In this document: piece by piece, positions 25,974 through 36,940 of the stretch
Layout of the letters: each line of letters starts with the position of its first letter
How positions within the stretch are numbered: the stretch's first letter is position 1
Source of the DNA: an uncultured Blautia sp.
GTDB lineage: Bacteria > Bacillota > Clostridia > Lachnospirales > Lachnospiraceae
Direction of reading: 5' to 3'
Assembly: GCA_946557785.1 (NCBI GenBank)
Contig: CAMNTH010000003.1
Coordinates: forward strand, 1 to 64,000
DNA length: 64,000 bases
The notes under the pieces: model-generated
Databases searched by the model: none
What the model saw: only the letters and a program-made list of their open reading frames with translations
Told to the model about the DNA's origin: nothing
Made by a program: the position numbers and the translations under genes

Positions 25974-25978
25974 GTATA

Positions 25979-26197
25979 TTATTTATCTCGCCAAATAATT
26001 CTGCCTTTAGACAAATCATAGGGAGAAAGTTCAATGGTAACTTTATCTCCTGGAAGGATACGGATAAAATTCATACGCAGTTTTCCACTGATATGAGCCA
26101 ATACAACATGCTTGTTTTCAAGCTCTACTTTAAACATTGCATTAGGCAGTTTCTCCAGTACAGTGCCTTCCACTTCAATCACATCTGCTTTAGACAT
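25979..26197 (-). CDS. infA: Translation initiation factor IF-1
   Basis: A 72-residue S1/OB-fold protein that occupies the A site during initiation. [20 protein letters not shown] and the [15 protein letters not shown] end are diagnostic. It is the last gene of the spc segment; rpmJ, which normally follows, is displaced. Confidence 0.97.
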   Translation of the reverse strand: MSKADVIEVEGTVLEKLPNAMFKVELENKHVVLAHISGKLRMNFIRILPGDKVTIELSPYDLSKGRIIWRDK

Positions 26198-26249
26198 ATT
26201 AAACCTCCTGTGTCTTCCTTCTTTCGGGTAATCACTTTACCCACACCAT

Positions 26250-27011
26250 CTAATAAGTGCCGGTGAGAGTCAGAATTTCCGGTTCACCATCCGTGATCAG
26301 AATGGTGTTCTCATAATGAGCAGACAGAGAGCCATCCATGGTAACTACTGTCCAGTCATCATCCTCCCATGCTACATCAGCACGGCCAAGGTTGATCATT
26401 GGCTCTACAGCCAGTGTCATACCCGGCATCAGCTTAATTCCTCTGCGCCTCTGTGGGAAATTGGGAATCTGTGGATCCTCATGGAGATGAGTTCCGATTC
26501 CATGCCCCACCAGGTCACGGACAATTCCGAAGCGGTATTTGGCAGCGTATGCCCCAATCGCCTTGGATATATCATTCAGATGATTTCCTGCCTTTGCATA
26601 TCTCAGCCCTTCAAAAAAGCACTGCTTTGTCACATCCATAAGCTTCCTTGCCTCCGGAGTAACTTCTCCTACGGCATAGGTACGGGCTGCATCTGAATGA
26701 TATCCTTTATAAACCAATCCGGCGTCGATCTTTACAAGATCGCCTTCCTGAATGATTTTCTTCTTGGAAGGAATCCCGTGCACCACCTCATCATTCAAGC
26801 TGATACAGAAGGAGCCTGGAAAGCCCTGGTAATTTAAAAAGTTAGGAATGCAGCCAAGAGAGCGAATCATCTCTTCGCCTATCCGATCCAATTCTTTTGT
26901 ACTGATTCCCGGTTTGATATAATCTGCAAGACCATCATGAACCTTTTCAAGGAGATGACCTGCCTCACGCATTAAAGCGATTTCATGTTCTGACTTGATT
27001 GAAACTGACAT
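26250..27011 (-). CDS. map: Type I methionine aminopeptidase
   Basis: Removes the initiator Met from nascent proteins, using two divalent metals. The 253-residue pita-bread fold has the metal-ligand segments VKIDAGLVYKGYHSDAART, GHGIGTHLHEDP, LAVEPM and AHYENT. It lies 4 bp after adk and 52 bp before infA. The small KOW-domain gene often found between map and infA in other Firmicutes is absent. Confidence 0.96.
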   Translation of the reverse strand: MSVSIKSEHEIALMREAGHLLEKVHDGLADYIKPGISTKELDRIGEEMIRSLGCIPNFLNYQGFPGSFCISLNDEVVHGIPSKKKIIQEGDLVKIDAGLVYKGYHSDAARTYAVGEVTPEARKLMDVTKQCFFEGLRYAKAGNHLNDISKAIGAYAAKYRFGIVRDLVGHGIGTHLHEDPQIPNFPQRRRGIKLMPGMTLAVEPMINLGRADVAWEDDDWTVVTMDGSLSAHYENTILITDGEPEILTLTGTY

Positions 27012-27015
27012 TCGT

Positions 27016-27660
27016 TTATTCTCCCAGAATAGCTGCGATCTCCTGGAATACTTCTTCCAGGTTCCTGGTACCGTCTACTGTTTTCAGAACACCCTGTCCT
27101 GTATAGTACTCGATCAGCGGCTGGGTCTGATCATGGTAAACTTTCAGACGCTTACTTACGGTTTCGGGCTTATCATCATCACGCAGTACAAGAGCTTCAC
27201 CGCATGTATCGCAAACATTTTCAGCCTTTGGAGCTGCATAAACAATATGATATGTTGCGCCGCATTTCAAACAAGCACGTCTTCCGGACATACGGTTTAC
27301 GATATTCTCATCCGGTACATCTACATCAATAGCATAATCTATTTTGCTGCCTAATTTGTTTAAGGCATCTGTCAGGCACTCTGCCTGAGGTATGGTTCTT
27401 GGGAAGCCGTCCAGTACATATCCTTTTTGTGCATCATCCTGCTGAATTCTGTCTACAACAAGGTCACAAGTCAGTTCATCCGGAACGAGAAGTCCCTGAT
27501 CCATATAGGTTTTGGCTTTTTTGCCAAGTTCTGTACCGTTTTTAATGTTTGCGCGGAAAATATCCCCTGTTGAAATGTGAGGAATGCCGTATTTTTCTGC
27601 AATCTTCTTTGCCTGCGTGCCTTTTCCTGCTCCAGGTGCACCTAACATAATAATTCTCAT
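27016..27660 (-). CDS. adk: Adenylate kinase
   Basis: Interconverts ATP + AMP and 2 ADP. The protein has 214 residues: P-loop [10 protein letters not shown] at 7-16, and a LID domain with a four-cysteine zinc site (CLKCG ... CDTCG), the long zinc-binding form. The start at 27660 has TGGAGG upstream; the five-residue extension is rejected. Confidence 0.97.
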   Translation of the reverse strand: MRIIMLGAPGAGKGTQAKKIAEKYGIPHISTGDIFRANIKNGTELGKKAKTYMDQGLLVPDELTCDLVVDRIQQDDAQKGYVLDGFPRTIPQAECLTDALNKLGSKIDYAIDVDVPDENIVNRMSGRRACLKCGATYHIVYAAPKAENVCDTCGEALVLRDDDKPETVSKRLKVYHDQTQPLIEYYTGQGVLKTVDGTRNLEEVFQEIAAILGE

Positions 27661-27745
27661 ACTAATATCCTCCAATAATTCCTCTTGCTATTTTTTTCAT
27701 GTAGCAAAGTAAGGCTGTGGCACTTTCGTACCACAACCTTCATTT

Positions 27746-29062
27746 TTAATTGTTCAAGAAGCCCTTATAATTGCGGACAAGCATCTGGGATTCAATCTGT
27801 TTCACAGTCTCAAGAATAACTCCGACAACGATAATCAGAGAAGTTCCGCCAAAGGAAACATTTGCCCCGAATACTCCGTTAAAGAAGAACGGAATAACAG
27901 CCACAATAATCAGCCCTATTACACCTATAAATATAATATAATTTAAGATTTTCGTCAAATAGTCTGAAGTGGGTTTTCCCGGACGGATACCGGGAATGAA
28001 GCCGCCCTGCTTCTTAATATTGTCCGCAACCTCTAACGGATTGAAAGTAATGGATGTATAAAAATAAGCAAAGAAAATGCATAACGCAATATAAACCAGT
28101 AGCCCCCAGCTATATTTAATCTGAGCCGGATTACACCAGTTATTGGAGCTTAAACCTCTTAAAATTTCACTTCCAATGCCTGTTCCGTTCGCTTTACCTG
28201 CAAACTGTGCAATAATTCCAGGGAAAGACATGATCGAAGATGCAAAAATAATTGGAATAACGCCTGCTGTATTGACTTTTAATGGAATATGAGTTGACTG
28301 TCCGCCCATAAGCTTTCTGCCAACCATTTTCTTAGAATACTGTACCGGTATTCTTCTCTCAGCCCCATTCAGGATCAATACAAATACAACAACTACAAGA
28401 AGAATAGCAAGGATGATCAATCCTGCAAGCAGACCCTTTGCAATTGTTTTATTCTTTACAAAGTTTTCATACAGCAATCCAAGGTCACTTGGAATTCTGG
28501 ATACAATGTTTACACAGAGAACAATAGAAATACCATTTCCAATGCCCTTCTCTGTAATCCGCTCACCAATCCACATCAGCATTGCAGAACCAGCTGTTAA
28601 GCAGGCAACAACCACAATACCTTTTCCGAAATTCATACCAGGAATTACCCTGCTGCGGCTGAATCCGATAGTCATTGCAGTAGATTCAAACAATGCAAGA
28701 CCAACAGTCACATAACGGGTAATTGCTGTAAGTTTCTTTCTTCCTTCTTCTCCGTCTCTCTGCATTTCTTCCAGTGCCGGAATAGCAATGGTAAGAAGCT
28801 GGATAATAATGGAGGAAGTAATATACGGGGTAATATTCAGCGCAAATATAGACATCTGTTCAAAGGAACCACCGGTAAACGCATCGAAGAAATTGAATGC
28901 GTCACCGGTATTACTCTGAAACCACTCTTTAAAAACGCTGCTGTCAACTCCCGGGATCGGAAGCTGGGAACCAATCCTGACAACCAGGATCATCCCGAGT
29001 ACATAGAGAAGCTTACGCCTCATTTCTTTTACTCTAAAAACATTTTTAAGAGTCTCAAACAT
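27746..29062 (-). CDS. secY: Protein translocase subunit SecY
   Basis: Channel of the Sec translocon: 438 residues with ten transmembrane helices. IPGVDSSVF, the plug region after helix 1, and ERITEKGIGNGISIVL are typical. Its start overlaps the rplO stop by one base (TAATG), so translation is coupled. Confidence 0.97.
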   Translation of the reverse strand: MFETLKNVFRVKEMRRKLLYVLGMILVVRIGSQLPIPGVDSSVFKEWFQSNTGDAFNFFDAFTGGSFEQMSIFALNITPYITSSIIIQLLTIAIPALEEMQRDGEEGRKKLTAITRYVTVGLALFESTAMTIGFSRSRVIPGMNFGKGIVVVACLTAGSAMLMWIGERITEKGIGNGISIVLCVNIVSRIPSDLGLLYENFVKNKTIAKGLLAGLIILAILLVVVVFVLILNGAERRIPVQYSKKMVGRKLMGGQSTHIPLKVNTAGVIPIIFASSIMSFPGIIAQFAGKANGTGIGSEILRGLSSNNWCNPAQIKYSWGLLVYIALCIFFAYFYTSITFNPLEVADNIKKQGGFIPGIRPGKPTSDYLTKILNYIIFIGVIGLIIVAVIPFFFNGVFGANVSFGGTSLIIVVGVILETVKQIESQMLVRNYKGFLNN

Positions 29063-29502
29063 TAAATCACCTCTACTGAACCACCAGCAGCTTCAATTTT
29101 TGCTTTAGCGGTTTCGCTGACAGCGTTTACTTTGACATTCAGTTTCTTGGTCAGCTCACCGTTTCCAAGAATTTTAACGCCGTCACCAGCTTTGGAAATT
29201 GCGCGGCTCTCCAGTAAGCTCTCAACAGTAACTTCTGCGCCATCTTCAAAACGGTTCAGAACATCCACATTGATTGCAATAATTTCTTTGGAATTTCTAT
29301 TTGTGAAACCTCTCTTCGGCAGACGTCTGTACAAAGGCATCTGACCACCTTCGAATCCCGGTTTCTTGTGTCCGGAACGAGCTAACTGTCCTTTGTGTCC
29401 TTTACCGGCTGTTTTGCCGTTTCCTGAACCATGTCCGCGGCCTCTTCTGAAATTATCGCTGTGCTTAGAACCTTCTGCTGGTCTTAAGTTTGATAAATCC
29501 AT
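29062..29502 (-). CDS. rplO: 50S ribosomal protein L15
   Basis: A late-assembling 23S rRNA binder of 146 residues. [12 protein letters not shown], the Gly-rich [20 protein letters not shown] segment and [20 protein letters not shown] are diagnostic. ATG 29502 has GGAGG eight bases upstream; the GTG nine bases earlier lies inside that site. Confidence 0.96.
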   Translation of the reverse strand: MDLSNLRPAEGSKHSDNFRRGRGHGSGNGKTAGKGHKGQLARSGHKKPGFEGGQMPLYRRLPKRGFTNRNSKEIIAINVDVLNRFEDGAEVTVESLLESRAISKAGDGVKILGNGELTKKLNVKVNAVSETAKAKIEAAGGSVEVI

Positions 29503-29567
29503 GTTTGGCACCTCCTTTTATTATTCAATCTCAATTGTCTTTGTCATTTCGCAGAGGAAAGCGCTTA

Positions 29568-29750
29568 TTACGCTTCTTCCACTTTTACCAGGTGCTGTAC
29601 CTGCTGAATCATCCCTCTGGTTGCTGCATTATCCGGCATTTCAACTGTTTTGTGCATTTTGGTAAGTCCCATGGCAACAACAGTTTTTTTGTGTTTCGGA
29701 ACTGCGCCAATCGGAGATTTAACTAATGTTACTTTTAATGTACCTGCCAT
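29568..29750 (-). CDS. rpmD: 50S ribosomal protein L30
   Basis: A small large-subunit protein of 60 residues. LKVTLVKSPIGAVPKHKKTV is diagnostic. The start at 29750 follows GGAGGAGAA; the longer frame runs into rpsE. Confidence 0.96.
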   Translation of the reverse strand: MAGTLKVTLVKSPIGAVPKHKKTVVAMGLTKMHKTVEMPDNAATRGMIQQVQHLVKVEEA

Positions 29751-29763
29751 TTTTTTCTCCTCC

Positions 29764-30273
29764 TTACGCCAGAATCTCATCAACAGATTTTCCGCGAAGC
29801 TTTGCAACTTCTTCCGGAGTTTTTAACTGACTTAATCCTTCGATGGTTGCCAGAACTACGTTCTGTTTATTTCTGGATCCCATACATTTGGTACGGATAT
29901 TTTTGATACCTGCAAGCTCGATGACCGCACGTGCCGGACCACCGGCGATAACGCCAGTACCTTCCGGAGCTCTCCTCAGAAGCATCTCTGCACTTCCGAA
30001 TTTCCCGATAAAATCATGAGTAATGGAACCATTCTCATCTCTTGCTACGGTAACTAATTTCTTCATTGCATCCTCTTTTCCTTTGCGGATTGCTTCAGGA
30101 ATTTCGGCTGCTTTTCCTAAACCTGCACCAACGTGTCCGTTGCCGTCACCTACTACAACTAAAGCTGTGAAACGGAAGTTACGACCACCTTTAACAACCT
30201 TGGTAACACGCTTGATTGATACTACTTTATCTTCTAATTCTAACTGACTAGCATCAATAAGATTACGTTTCAT
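29764..30273 (-). CDS. rpsE: 30S ribosomal protein S5
   Basis: A 169-residue decoding-fidelity protein. The N-terminal dsRBD-like domain carries [21 protein letters not shown]; the C-terminal domain has [13 protein letters not shown]. Confidence 0.97.
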   Translation of the reverse strand: MKRNLIDASQLELEDKVVSIKRVTKVVKGGRNFRFTALVVVGDGNGHVGAGLGKAAEIPEAIRKGKEDAMKKLVTVARDENGSITHDFIGKFGSAEMLLRRAPEGTGVIAGGPARAVIELAGIKNIRTKCMGSRNKQNVVLATIEGLSQLKTPEEVAKLRGKSVDEILA

Positions 30274-30291
30274 GTGTTCTGCTCCTCCCTT

Positions 30292-30660
30292 TTAGAATTT
30301 CAGTCCAGCTTCTCTTGCTGCATCTGCCAGTGCTTTCACTTTTCCGTGGTAGATGTAACCGCCTCTATCGAATACAACTTCTTCGATACCAGCTTCAAGA
30401 GCCTTCTTGCCGATTACGGTTCCAAGATATGCTGCTGCTGCAACATCATCGGTATTTGTAAGTTCAGCTTTTACTTCTTTCTGAAGAGTAGAAGCTGATA
30501 CTAAAGTCTTACCTTCGCTGTCATCAATGATCTGCGCATACATATGCTTATTGGAACGGAATACAGCCAAACGAGGTGCTGCAGCAGTTCCGTTTAAATG
30601 ATGACGTAATCTTCTATGCTTATTCTGACGAATTTCCGCCCTGGATGCTTTCTTAATCAT
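30292..30660 (-). CDS. rplR: 50S ribosomal protein L18
   Basis: Binds 5S rRNA together with L5. The protein has 122 residues; [18 protein letters not shown] and [26 protein letters not shown] are diagnostic. Confidence 0.97.
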   Translation of the reverse strand: MIKKASRAEIRQNKHRRLRHHLNGTAAAPRLAVFRSNKHMYAQIIDDSEGKTLVSASTLQKEVKAELTNTDDVAAAAYLGTVIGKKALEAGIEEVVFDRGGYIYHGKVKALADAAREAGLKF

Positions 30661-30677
30661 TTTCTCACTCTCCTTAT

Positions 30678-31217
30678 TTATTTCTTACCAGTTTTACCAA
30701 CTTTACGTCTGATAACTTCATCAGAGTACTTAATACCCTTGCCCTTATATGGCTCTGGTCTTCTCTTATCTCTGATTTCAGCCGCATACTGGCCAACTTT
30801 TTCTTTGCTGATACCGGAAATGACAATCTTGTTTCCGTCTACTTTGGATTCCAGACCTTCCGGATCTTCCATTTCTACCGGGTGAGAATATCCAAGGGAA
30901 AGAACGAGCTTCTTGCCCTGCTTTGCAGCTTTATAACCTACACCGTTCACCTCAAGGGTCTTTGTATAACCTTCGCTTACACCAACAACCATGTTGTGGA
31001 TAAGGCTTCTGGTCAAACCGTGCAAAGATTTCATTTTCTTTAAGTCATTAGGTCTTGCTACTACTACATGACCATCTTCAACTTTGATATCCATTTCTGT
31101 GGGAAGCGCTCTCTCAAGTGTTCCTTTTGGTCCTTTTACGGTTACCACGTTTCCTTCAGCGACTTTTACTTCTACGCCTGCAGGAATTACTACTGGCAGT
31201 CTACCGATACGAGACAT
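30678..31217 (-). CDS. rplF: 50S ribosomal protein L6
   Basis: A 179-residue protein near the factor-binding site, with two related domains. [17 protein letters not shown] and the C-terminal [20 protein letters not shown] are diagnostic. Confidence 0.97.
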   Translation of the reverse strand: MSRIGRLPVVIPAGVEVKVAEGNVVTVKGPKGTLERALPTEMDIKVEDGHVVVARPNDLKKMKSLHGLTRSLIHNMVVGVSEGYTKTLEVNGVGYKAAKQGKKLVLSLGYSHPVEMEDPEGLESKVDGNKIVISGISKEKVGQYAAEIRDKRRPEPYKGKGIKYSDEVIRRKVGKTGKK

Positions 31218-31317
31218 ATTTTTGTCCTCCTTACTTAAATTGTCGGAGAGGGGGATACCTCTCTGTTTTCAGTGATGATATTTCTTTCTTATTTATAAAA
31301 ACCCAAACGGGAATTTA

Positions 31318-31719
31318 TTACCATACGAATGCTAAAACTTCACCGCCAACCTGAAGCTTACGAGCTTCTTTGTCAGTGATCACACCCTTGTTTGTAGAAA
31401 GGATTGCGATTCCAAGACCGCCAAGCACCTTCGGCAGTTCATCCTTGCCTGCGTATACACGAAGACCAGGTTTGGAAATTCTCTTAAGGCCTGTAATGAT
31501 CTTGTCGTTCTTTGTCTCACCGTATTTCAGGGTGATATGGATGGTCTTAATAACGCCATCTTCGATTAAATCATATTTTGCAATATATCCTTCATCAACC
31601 AGGATATCAGCAATAGCAAGTTTCATTTTAGATGCCGGAACATCTACTGTATCATGTTTCGCAGTATTTGCATTACGGATTCTTGTAAGCATATCTGCAA
31701 TCGGATCGCTCATTGTCAT
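31318..31719 (-). CDS. rpsH: 30S ribosomal protein S8
   Basis: A central-domain 16S rRNA binder of 133 residues and, in E. coli, the spc operon repressor. [14 protein letters not shown] and the C-terminal [14 protein letters not shown] are typical. The 150-bp spacer between rpsN and rpsH is unusually long for this operon and contains a CCCAT/ATGGG hairpin at about 31842-31857. Confidence 0.97.
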   Translation of the reverse strand: MTMSDPIADMLTRIRNANTAKHDTVDVPASKMKLAIADILVDEGYIAKYDLIEDGVIKTIHITLKYGETKNDKIITGLKRISKPGLRVYAGKDELPKVLGGLGIAILSTNKGVITDKEARKLQVGGEVLAFVW

Positions 31720-31869
31720 GTTAGTTTCCTCCTCTTAGACCGATGCTTTCTGGTCACAAAGGTATCCTTTTTCCGGATTCCCTCATTCATCAGACTTTAC
31801 ATGTCATTTATAATTTTTCATTTTAAGATGCTGCATATTTCCCCATTTCGGGATGGGCGTATATGAAGC

Positions 31870-32055
31870 TTACCAGGAAGCTTTCTTAACGCCCGGGATC
31901 TGTCCTTTATATGCTAATTCACGGAAGCAGATTCTGCAGATTCCGTATTTTCTTAAATAAGCATGTGGACGACCACAGATTCTGCAGCGGTTATATTCTC
32001 TTGTGGAAAATTTCTGTTTACGCTGCTGTTTAAGTTTCATTGCTGTTTTAGCCAT
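31870..32055 (-). CDS. rpsN: 30S ribosomal protein S14, zinc-binding form
   Basis: A 61-residue protein of the small-subunit head. The two CxxC pairs (CRICG, CRIC) mark the zinc-dependent type. The start at 32055 follows AGGAGGA; the upstream extension overlaps rplE. Confidence 0.97.
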   Translation of the reverse strand: MAKTAMKLKQQRKQKFSTREYNRCRICGRPHAYLRKYGICRICFRELAYKGQIPGVKKASW

Positions 32056-32068
32056 GAAATGTTCCTCC

Positions 32069-32608
32069 TTACTTTGCAAACGGCATATTGAACTGTGTCA
32101 ATAATTCACGAGCTTCTTCGTCAGTCTTAGCAGTTGTAACGAAGATAATGTCCATACCTCTTACCTTATCAACCTTATCATATTCAACTTCCGGGAAGAT
32201 CAGCTGCTCCTTAATGCCAAGAGCGTAGTTTCCTCTGCCGTCGAAAGCATTTGGGTTTACACCACGGAAGTCACGTACACGAGGAAGAGCCAGGTTGATC
32301 AGACGATCAGCAAATTCATACATCTTCTCGCCTCTTAATGTAACTTTACATCCAATCGGCATTCCCTCTCTGATTTTGAAGTTAGCAACAGATTTCTTTG
32401 CTTTTGTAGCAACTGCTTTCTGTCCTGTGATCAGCTCCATGTCTGCGATAGCGGAATCCAGAAGCTTAGCGTTTTCTTTGGCTTCACCAACACCCATATT
32501 TACAACGATTTTTTCGAGTTTTGGCACTTCCATAACGTTTTCATATCCAAATTTTTTGGTCATGGCATCCATGATCTCATTTTTATAAAGATCTTTTAAT
32601 CTACTCAC
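32069..32608 (-). CDS. rplE: 50S ribosomal protein L5
   Basis: Binds 5S rRNA and contacts P-site tRNA. The protein has 179 residues; [17 protein letters not shown] and [20 protein letters not shown] are diagnostic. Confidence 0.97.
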   Translation of the reverse strand: MSRLKDLYKNEIMDAMTKKFGYENVMEVPKLEKIVVNMGVGEAKENAKLLDSAIADMELITGQKAVATKAKKSVANFKIREGMPIGCKVTLRGEKMYEFADRLINLALPRVRDFRGVNPNAFDGRGNYALGIKEQLIFPEVEYDKVDKVRGMDIIFVTTAKTDEEARELLTQFNMPFAK

Positions 32609-32629
32609 TTTAAATGCCTCCTCTCTTTA

Positions 32630-32935
32630 TTAATCGATTACAGCGCCTGTTGCCTTAGCAACGCGGACTTTCTTGTCTCCATCCATTTTGAAACCAACTC
32701 TTGTAGTTTTTCCGTCTACAAGCAGCATTACGTTTGAAATGTGCAGAGGAGCCTCTTTTGTGACGATTCCTCCTGCCTGGTTTGCTGCTGATGGCTTGCT
32801 GTGTTTGGTAACCATGTTTACGTTTTCAACGATTACAGTGTTATCTTTTACGGCAAGAACCTTGCCTTCTTTGCCTTTATCTTTACCAGCGATTACTTTT
32901 ACAGTGTCGCCTTTTTTAATCTTCATAGCTGACAT
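32630..32935 (-). CDS. rplX: 50S ribosomal protein L24
   Basis: A KOW-domain assembly initiator of 101 residues. [20 protein letters not shown] and [17 protein letters not shown] are typical. Confidence 0.97.
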   Translation of the reverse strand: MSAMKIKKGDTVKVIAGKDKGKEGKVLAVKDNTVIVENVNMVTKHSKPSAANQAGGIVTKEAPLHISNVMLLVDGKTTRVGFKMDGDKKVRVAKATGAVID

Positions 32936-32946
32936 TAGGCACCCTC

Positions 32947-33315
32947 CTATAATACTTCCGGAGCTAAGGAAACGATCTTCATAAACTTCTTATCACGAAG
33001 TTCTCTGGCAACTGGTCCAAAGATACGGGTTCCTCTCGGAGTTAAGTCGTCTTTAATGATTACTGCAGCGTTTTCATCGAAACGGATATAGGATCCGTCT
33101 TTACGACGTGCGCCTTTTCTTGTACGAACAACAACAGCCTTTACTACATCGCCCTTTTTAACAACGCCGCCTGGTGTTGCATCTTTGACAGTAGCAATGA
33201 TTGTGTCGCCGATGTTTGCATATCTTCTTGTAGAGCCGCCCATAACACGAATACAAAGGATTTCTTTTGCACCAGTGTTATCGGCAACTTTCAGTCTGGT
33301 TTCCTGCTGAATCAT
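32947..33315 (-). CDS. rplN: 50S ribosomal protein L14
   Basis: An intersubunit-bridge protein of 122 residues. [18 protein letters not shown] and [20 protein letters not shown] are diagnostic. Confidence 0.98.
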   Translation of the reverse strand: MIQQETRLKVADNTGAKEILCIRVMGGSTRRYANIGDTIIATVKDATPGGVVKKGDVVKAVVVRTRKGARRKDGSYIRFDENAAVIIKDDLTPRGTRIFGPVARELRDKKFMKIVSLAPEVL

Positions 33316-33328
33316 ACTGGTTTCCTCC

Positions 33329-33583
33329 TTATTTAACTTTCTCTACGATTTCAACCAGTCTCCATCTTTTATCCTTGGATAACGGCCTGGTTTCCATAAC
33401 TTTTACGGTATCACCGATATTGCACTCATTATTTTCATCATGAGCTTTTAATTTATAAGTTCTCTTCACGATTTTTTTGTAAAGAGGATGTTTTACATGG
33501 TCTTCAATTGCAACAACAATGGTTTTATCCATCTTATTGCTTGTAACCTTGCCCACACGGGTTTTTCTCAGATTTCTTTCCAC
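33329..33583 (-). CDS. rpsQ: 30S ribosomal protein S17
   Basis: An 84-residue OB-fold primary binder of the 16S 5' domain. [19 protein letters not shown] and [20 protein letters not shown] are diagnostic. Confidence 0.97.
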   Translation of the reverse strand: MERNLRKTRVGKVTSNKMDKTIVVAIEDHVKHPLYKKIVKRTYKLKAHDENNECNIGDTVKVMETRPLSKDKRWRLVEIVEKVK

Positions 33584-33604
33584 GATTCTGTCCTCCTATA
33601 TTCA

Positions 33605-33814
33605 CTATTTCGCAGCATTAGCCTGCTCAGTGATTACTGTCTGGATTCTGGCAATATTCTTACGAACCTCTTTGATTCGGCTGGTATTGTCTAATTGATT
33701 GGTTGCATTCTGAAATCTCAGGTTAAAGAGCTCTTTCTTAGCAGCTACTAATTCTTCATTCAATTCTGCAGCTGATTTTGCATTTAAATCTTCTACGAAT
33801 TTCTTAATTTTCAC
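33605..33814 (-). CDS. rpmC: 50S ribosomal protein L29
   Basis: A helical-hairpin protein of 69 residues at the exit tunnel, binding site for trigger factor and SRP. The start is taken as the GTG at 33814 ([10 protein letters not shown]), preceded by AAGGCGGTGAT. An earlier GTG at 33823 lies inside that site. It overlaps the end of rplP by 11 bp. Confidence 0.95.
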   Translation of the reverse strand: MKIKKFVEDLNAKSAAELNEELVAAKKELFNLRFQNATNQLDNTSRIKEVRKNIARIQTVITEQANAAK

Positions 33815-34241
33815 TGTTATCACCGCCTTCTAAATCTGCACGAGAAACGATTTTACATTTACATGGTAACTTATGCATAGCAAGACGTAATGCTTCACGG
33901 GCAACTTCCTCGGAAACGCCTGCGATTTCAAACATTACACGTCCTGGTTTTACAACTGCTACCCAGTATTCCAGGGTACCTTTACCGGAACCCATACGTG
34001 TTTCTGCTGGTTTCGCTGTTACTGGTTTATCTGGGAAAATCTTGATCCAAACCTGGCCGCCACGTTTGATATAACGGGTCATCGCAATACGGGCTGCTTC
34101 AATCTGGTTGGATTTGATCCAACACGGTTCGATAGCTACAAGACCGTAATCACCATAGTTGATTTTATTGCCTCTTAAGGCTTTTCCTCTCATGGAGCCA
34201 CGGAATTGTTTACGACGTTTTACTCTTTTTGGCATTAACAT
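33804..34241 (-). CDS. rplP: 50S ribosomal protein L16
   Basis: A 145-residue protein near the A site. [19 protein letters not shown] and [20 protein letters not shown] are diagnostic. ATG 34241 (nine bases after GGGAG) is preferred to ATG 34235, though both are possible. Its start overlaps the rpsC stop by one base. Confidence 0.96.
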   Translation of the reverse strand: MLMPKRVKRRKQFRGSMRGKALRGNKINYGDYGLVAIEPCWIKSNQIEAARIAMTRYIKRGGQVWIKIFPDKPVTAKPAETRMGSGKGTLEYWVAVVKPGRVMFEIAGVSEEVAREALRLAMHKLPCKCKIVSRADLEGGDNSEN

Positions 34242-34897
34242 TATTTATCGCTCCCTTCCTTAGTTCCTTTTGTTGGAAGTACTTCACCATTGTAGATCCA
34301 TGCCTTTACGCCAACTTTGCCGTAAGTGGTATCTGCTTCTGCGAAGCCGTAATCGATATCTGCACGAAGTGTCTGAAGCGGAATCGTTCCATCGCTGTAA
34401 AACTCTGTACGAGCCATATCTGCACCGCCAAGACGTCCGGAAACTGCAGTCTTAATACCTTTTGCACCGGCTTTCATTGTTCTCTGCATTGTGGATTTCA
34501 TAGCACGTCTGAAGGAGATACGGTTCTCCAACTGAAGAGCAATATTCTCAGCAACAAGCTGTGCATCTCTGTCCGGTCTCTTTACTTCTTTGATATCAAC
34601 GATTAATTTCTTCTCAGTGAATTTCTGTAACTCAACTTTCACTTTCTCAATCTCAGCGCCGCCTTTACCGATTACAATACCAGGTTTTGCTGTATAGATG
34701 ATGATCTTTACTCTGTCAGATGCTCTCTCGATCTCGATCTTGGAAACACCTGCGCTGTATAATTTCTTTTTCAGAAATGTTCTGATGTTGTAGTCTTCTA
34801 CCAGGTAGTCTGCGAAATCTGCATCTGCATACCATCTGGAATCCCAATCTTTGATAACACCGACTCTAAGGCCATGTGGGTTAACTTTCTGTCCCAT
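34241..34897 (-). CDS. rpsC: 30S ribosomal protein S3
   Basis: An mRNA-entry-tunnel protein of 218 residues with a KH domain ([20 protein letters not shown]). [20 protein letters not shown] is diagnostic. Confidence 0.97.
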   Translation of the reverse strand: MGQKVNPHGLRVGVIKDWDSRWYADADFADYLVEDYNIRTFLKKKLYSAGVSKIEIERASDRVKIIIYTAKPGIVIGKGGAEIEKVKVELQKFTEKKLIVDIKEVKRPDRDAQLVAENIALQLENRISFRRAMKSTMQRTMKAGAKGIKTAVSGRLGGADMARTEFYSDGTIPLQTLRADIDYGFAEADTTYGKVGVKAWIYNGEVLPTKGTKEGSDK

Positions 34898-34908
34898 GCT
34901 TTTCCTCC

Positions 34909-35298
34909 TTATTTCTCATCCAGCACGATGGTAATATGGCTTGTTCTCTTCTCGATTCTGTAAGCTCTGCCCTGTGCTCTTGGCTGAATTCTCTTCATTG
35001 TAGGTCCTTTGTTTGCATAGCACTCTGCAATGTAGAGGTTATCTGCGCTCATACCGTTGTTATTCTCAGCGTTTGCAATTGCTGATTCCAGTAATTTCTT
35101 AAGCACGCTGGAAGCGTATCTTGGATTGTATGTCAGGATACCAAGTGCTGTCTGCACATCTTTGCCACGAATTACGTCTAATACATAGCAGGCTTTCTGA
35201 ACAGAAATTCTTGCATAAGATAATTTTGCAGACGGTCTTGTCTCTCTATTATTCTCATTTCTGGCTCTCTTAATCTGGCTTCTATGTCCTTTTGCCAT
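34909..35298 (-). CDS. rplV: 50S ribosomal protein L22
   Basis: An exit-tunnel constriction protein of 129 residues and a macrolide-resistance site in other bacteria. [20 protein letters not shown] and the loop [15 protein letters not shown] are diagnostic; no tunnel-loop insertion or deletion is apparent. Confidence 0.97.
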   Translation of the reverse strand: MAKGHRSQIKRARNENNRETRPSAKLSYARISVQKACYVLDVIRGKDVQTALGILTYNPRYASSVLKKLLESAIANAENNNGMSADNLYIAECYANKGPTMKRIQPRAQGRAYRIEKRTSHITIVLDEK

Positions 35299-35380
35299 TT
35301 TAAAGTGCCTCCTTTCCTCTTAATCAATATCAGGTTAAACTGACCTGCTGCCTTCTTTTAAGACAACAGGCAGTTATTTA

Positions 35381-35665
35381 TTACTTACGAACGCCGGATT
35401 TCTTTTCGTCTTTTCCGTGTCCTCTGTAGGTTCTGGTTGCTACGAATTCACCCAGTTTGTGGCCAACCATATCTTCTGTGATATATACCGGCACATGTTT
35501 TCTTCCGTCATGAACAGCAATTGTATGTCCAACGAAAGACGGGAAAATTGTAGAACGGCGGGACCAGGTTTTGATTACGGATTTATCATTTGCAGCATTT
35601 AATGCATCTACTTTTTTCAGTAAGCTTGCGTCTGCAAAAGGTCCTTTTTTCAGTGAACGAGACAT
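35381..35665 (-). CDS. rpsS: 30S ribosomal protein S19
   Basis: A 94-residue protein of the small-subunit head paired with S13. [18 protein letters not shown] and [20 protein letters not shown] are diagnostic. An 82-bp spacer with a partial inverted repeat separates it from rplV. Confidence 0.97.
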   Translation of the reverse strand: MSRSLKKGPFADASLLKKVDALNAANDKSVIKTWSRRSTIFPSFVGHTIAVHDGRKHVPVYITEDMVGHKLGEFVATRTYRGHGKDEKKSGVRK

Positions 35666-35680
35666 GCTTTAACCTCCTTA

Positions 35681-36526
35681 TTATTTCGATAAAGCTTTTC
35701 CATCGCGTCTTCTTACGATGAGCTTGTTGGACTGTTTGTTCTTCTTTCTGGTCTTCAGACCAAGAGCAGGTTTGCCCCATGGTGTACATGGACCCGGACG
35801 ACCGATACCGGTCTTTCCTTCACCACCGCCGTGCGGATGGTCATTGGGGTTCATAACAGAACCGCGAACTGTAGGTCTGATTCCCATGTGACGTTTACGT
35901 CCAGCTTTACCGATGTTGATCAGGTTATGATCGCCATTGCCAACAACGCCAACAGATGCGCGGCAAACGATCGGAACCATTCTCATTTCACCAGATGGTA
36001 ATCTCAAGGTTGCATATTTACCTTCTTTAGCCATTAACTGAGCGCCATTACCAGCAGAACGAACCATCTGGCCGCCCTTTCCAGGATGAAGCTCAACATT
36101 GTGTACCATAGTACCAACCGGGATCAATTCTAATGGTAAGCAGTTACCAACACGAACTTCTGCTTCGGGTCCGTTCATTACCTTCTGGCCTACTTTTAAG
36201 CCTTCCGGAGCAAGGATGTATGCCTTCTGGCCGTCTGCATAGCAGATCAATGCGATATTTGCTGTTCTGTTCGGATCGTATTCAATCGTCTTAACCGTTG
36301 CAGGAATACCATCTTTTCTTCTCTTGAAGTCGATGATTCTATATTTTCTTCTGCTTCCGCCTCCACGGTGCCTTACAGTGATTTTACCCTGGTTATTACG
36401 GCCAGCATTTTTCTTCAGAGACACTACCAGTGATTTCTCAGGGGTGCTGGTGGTGATTTCGGAAAAATCAGAACCAGTCATGTGTCTTCTGGAAGGGGTA
36501 TATGGGTTATAGGTTTTGATTCCCAT
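35681..36526 (-). CDS. rplB: 50S ribosomal protein L2
   Basis: A core protein near the peptidyl transferase centre, 281 residues. [20 protein letters not shown] and [20 protein letters not shown], with the conserved functional His, are diagnostic. Confidence 0.98.
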   Translation of the reverse strand: MGIKTYNPYTPSRRHMTGSDFSEITTSTPEKSLVVSLKKNAGRNNQGKITVRHRGGGSRRKYRIIDFKRRKDGIPATVKTIEYDPNRTANIALICYADGQKAYILAPEGLKVGQKVMNGPEAEVRVGNCLPLELIPVGTMVHNVELHPGKGGQMVRSAGNGAQLMAKEGKYATLRLPSGEMRMVPIVCRASVGVVGNGDHNLINIGKAGRKRHMGIRPTVRGSVMNPNDHPHGGGEGKTGIGRPGPCTPWGKPALGLKTRKKNKQSNKLIVRRRDGKALSK

Positions 36527-36640
36527 GATTGTTCTCCTTTCGAATATTATTCATCATGCTTTCCAGCATATAGTTGATAAACAGAGTGTTGAAGATTTCA
36601 AGCTTCCCAGGTACACTCGTACATTTATCCTATATCGCTA

Positions 36641-36940
36641 TCAAAGTCCTTCAAAAATCTCAATATCTTTGCTTTCCTCTGTCAGGGCTACAATAGCTTT
36701 TTTCGTCTTGGCAGTTTTTCCAACTACCATACCGCGGCGTTTTTTCTTACCATCAAGATTCATGGTATTTACGCTCTTTACTTTTGTTCCTTCAAACATT
36801 TTTTCCACAGCTTCTTTGATCTGGGATTTATTTGCTTCCGGATGAACTAAGAAAGTATATTTCTTTTCAGCCATAGCATTCATAGATTTTTCTGTGATGA
36901 TCGGTTTCTGGATCACATCATAATACTTAATATCAGCCAT
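36641..36940 (-). CDS. rplW: 50S ribosomal protein L23
   Basis: An exit-tunnel rim protein of 99 residues that docks trigger factor and [23 protein letters not shown] and [18 protein letters not shown] are diagnostic. Its start overlaps the rplD stop by one base. Confidence 0.97.
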   Translation of the reverse strand: MADIKYYDVIQKPIITEKSMNAMAEKKYTFLVHPEANKSQIKEAVEKMFEGTKVKSVNTMNLDGKKKRRGMVVGKTAKTKKAIVALTEESKDIEIFEGL

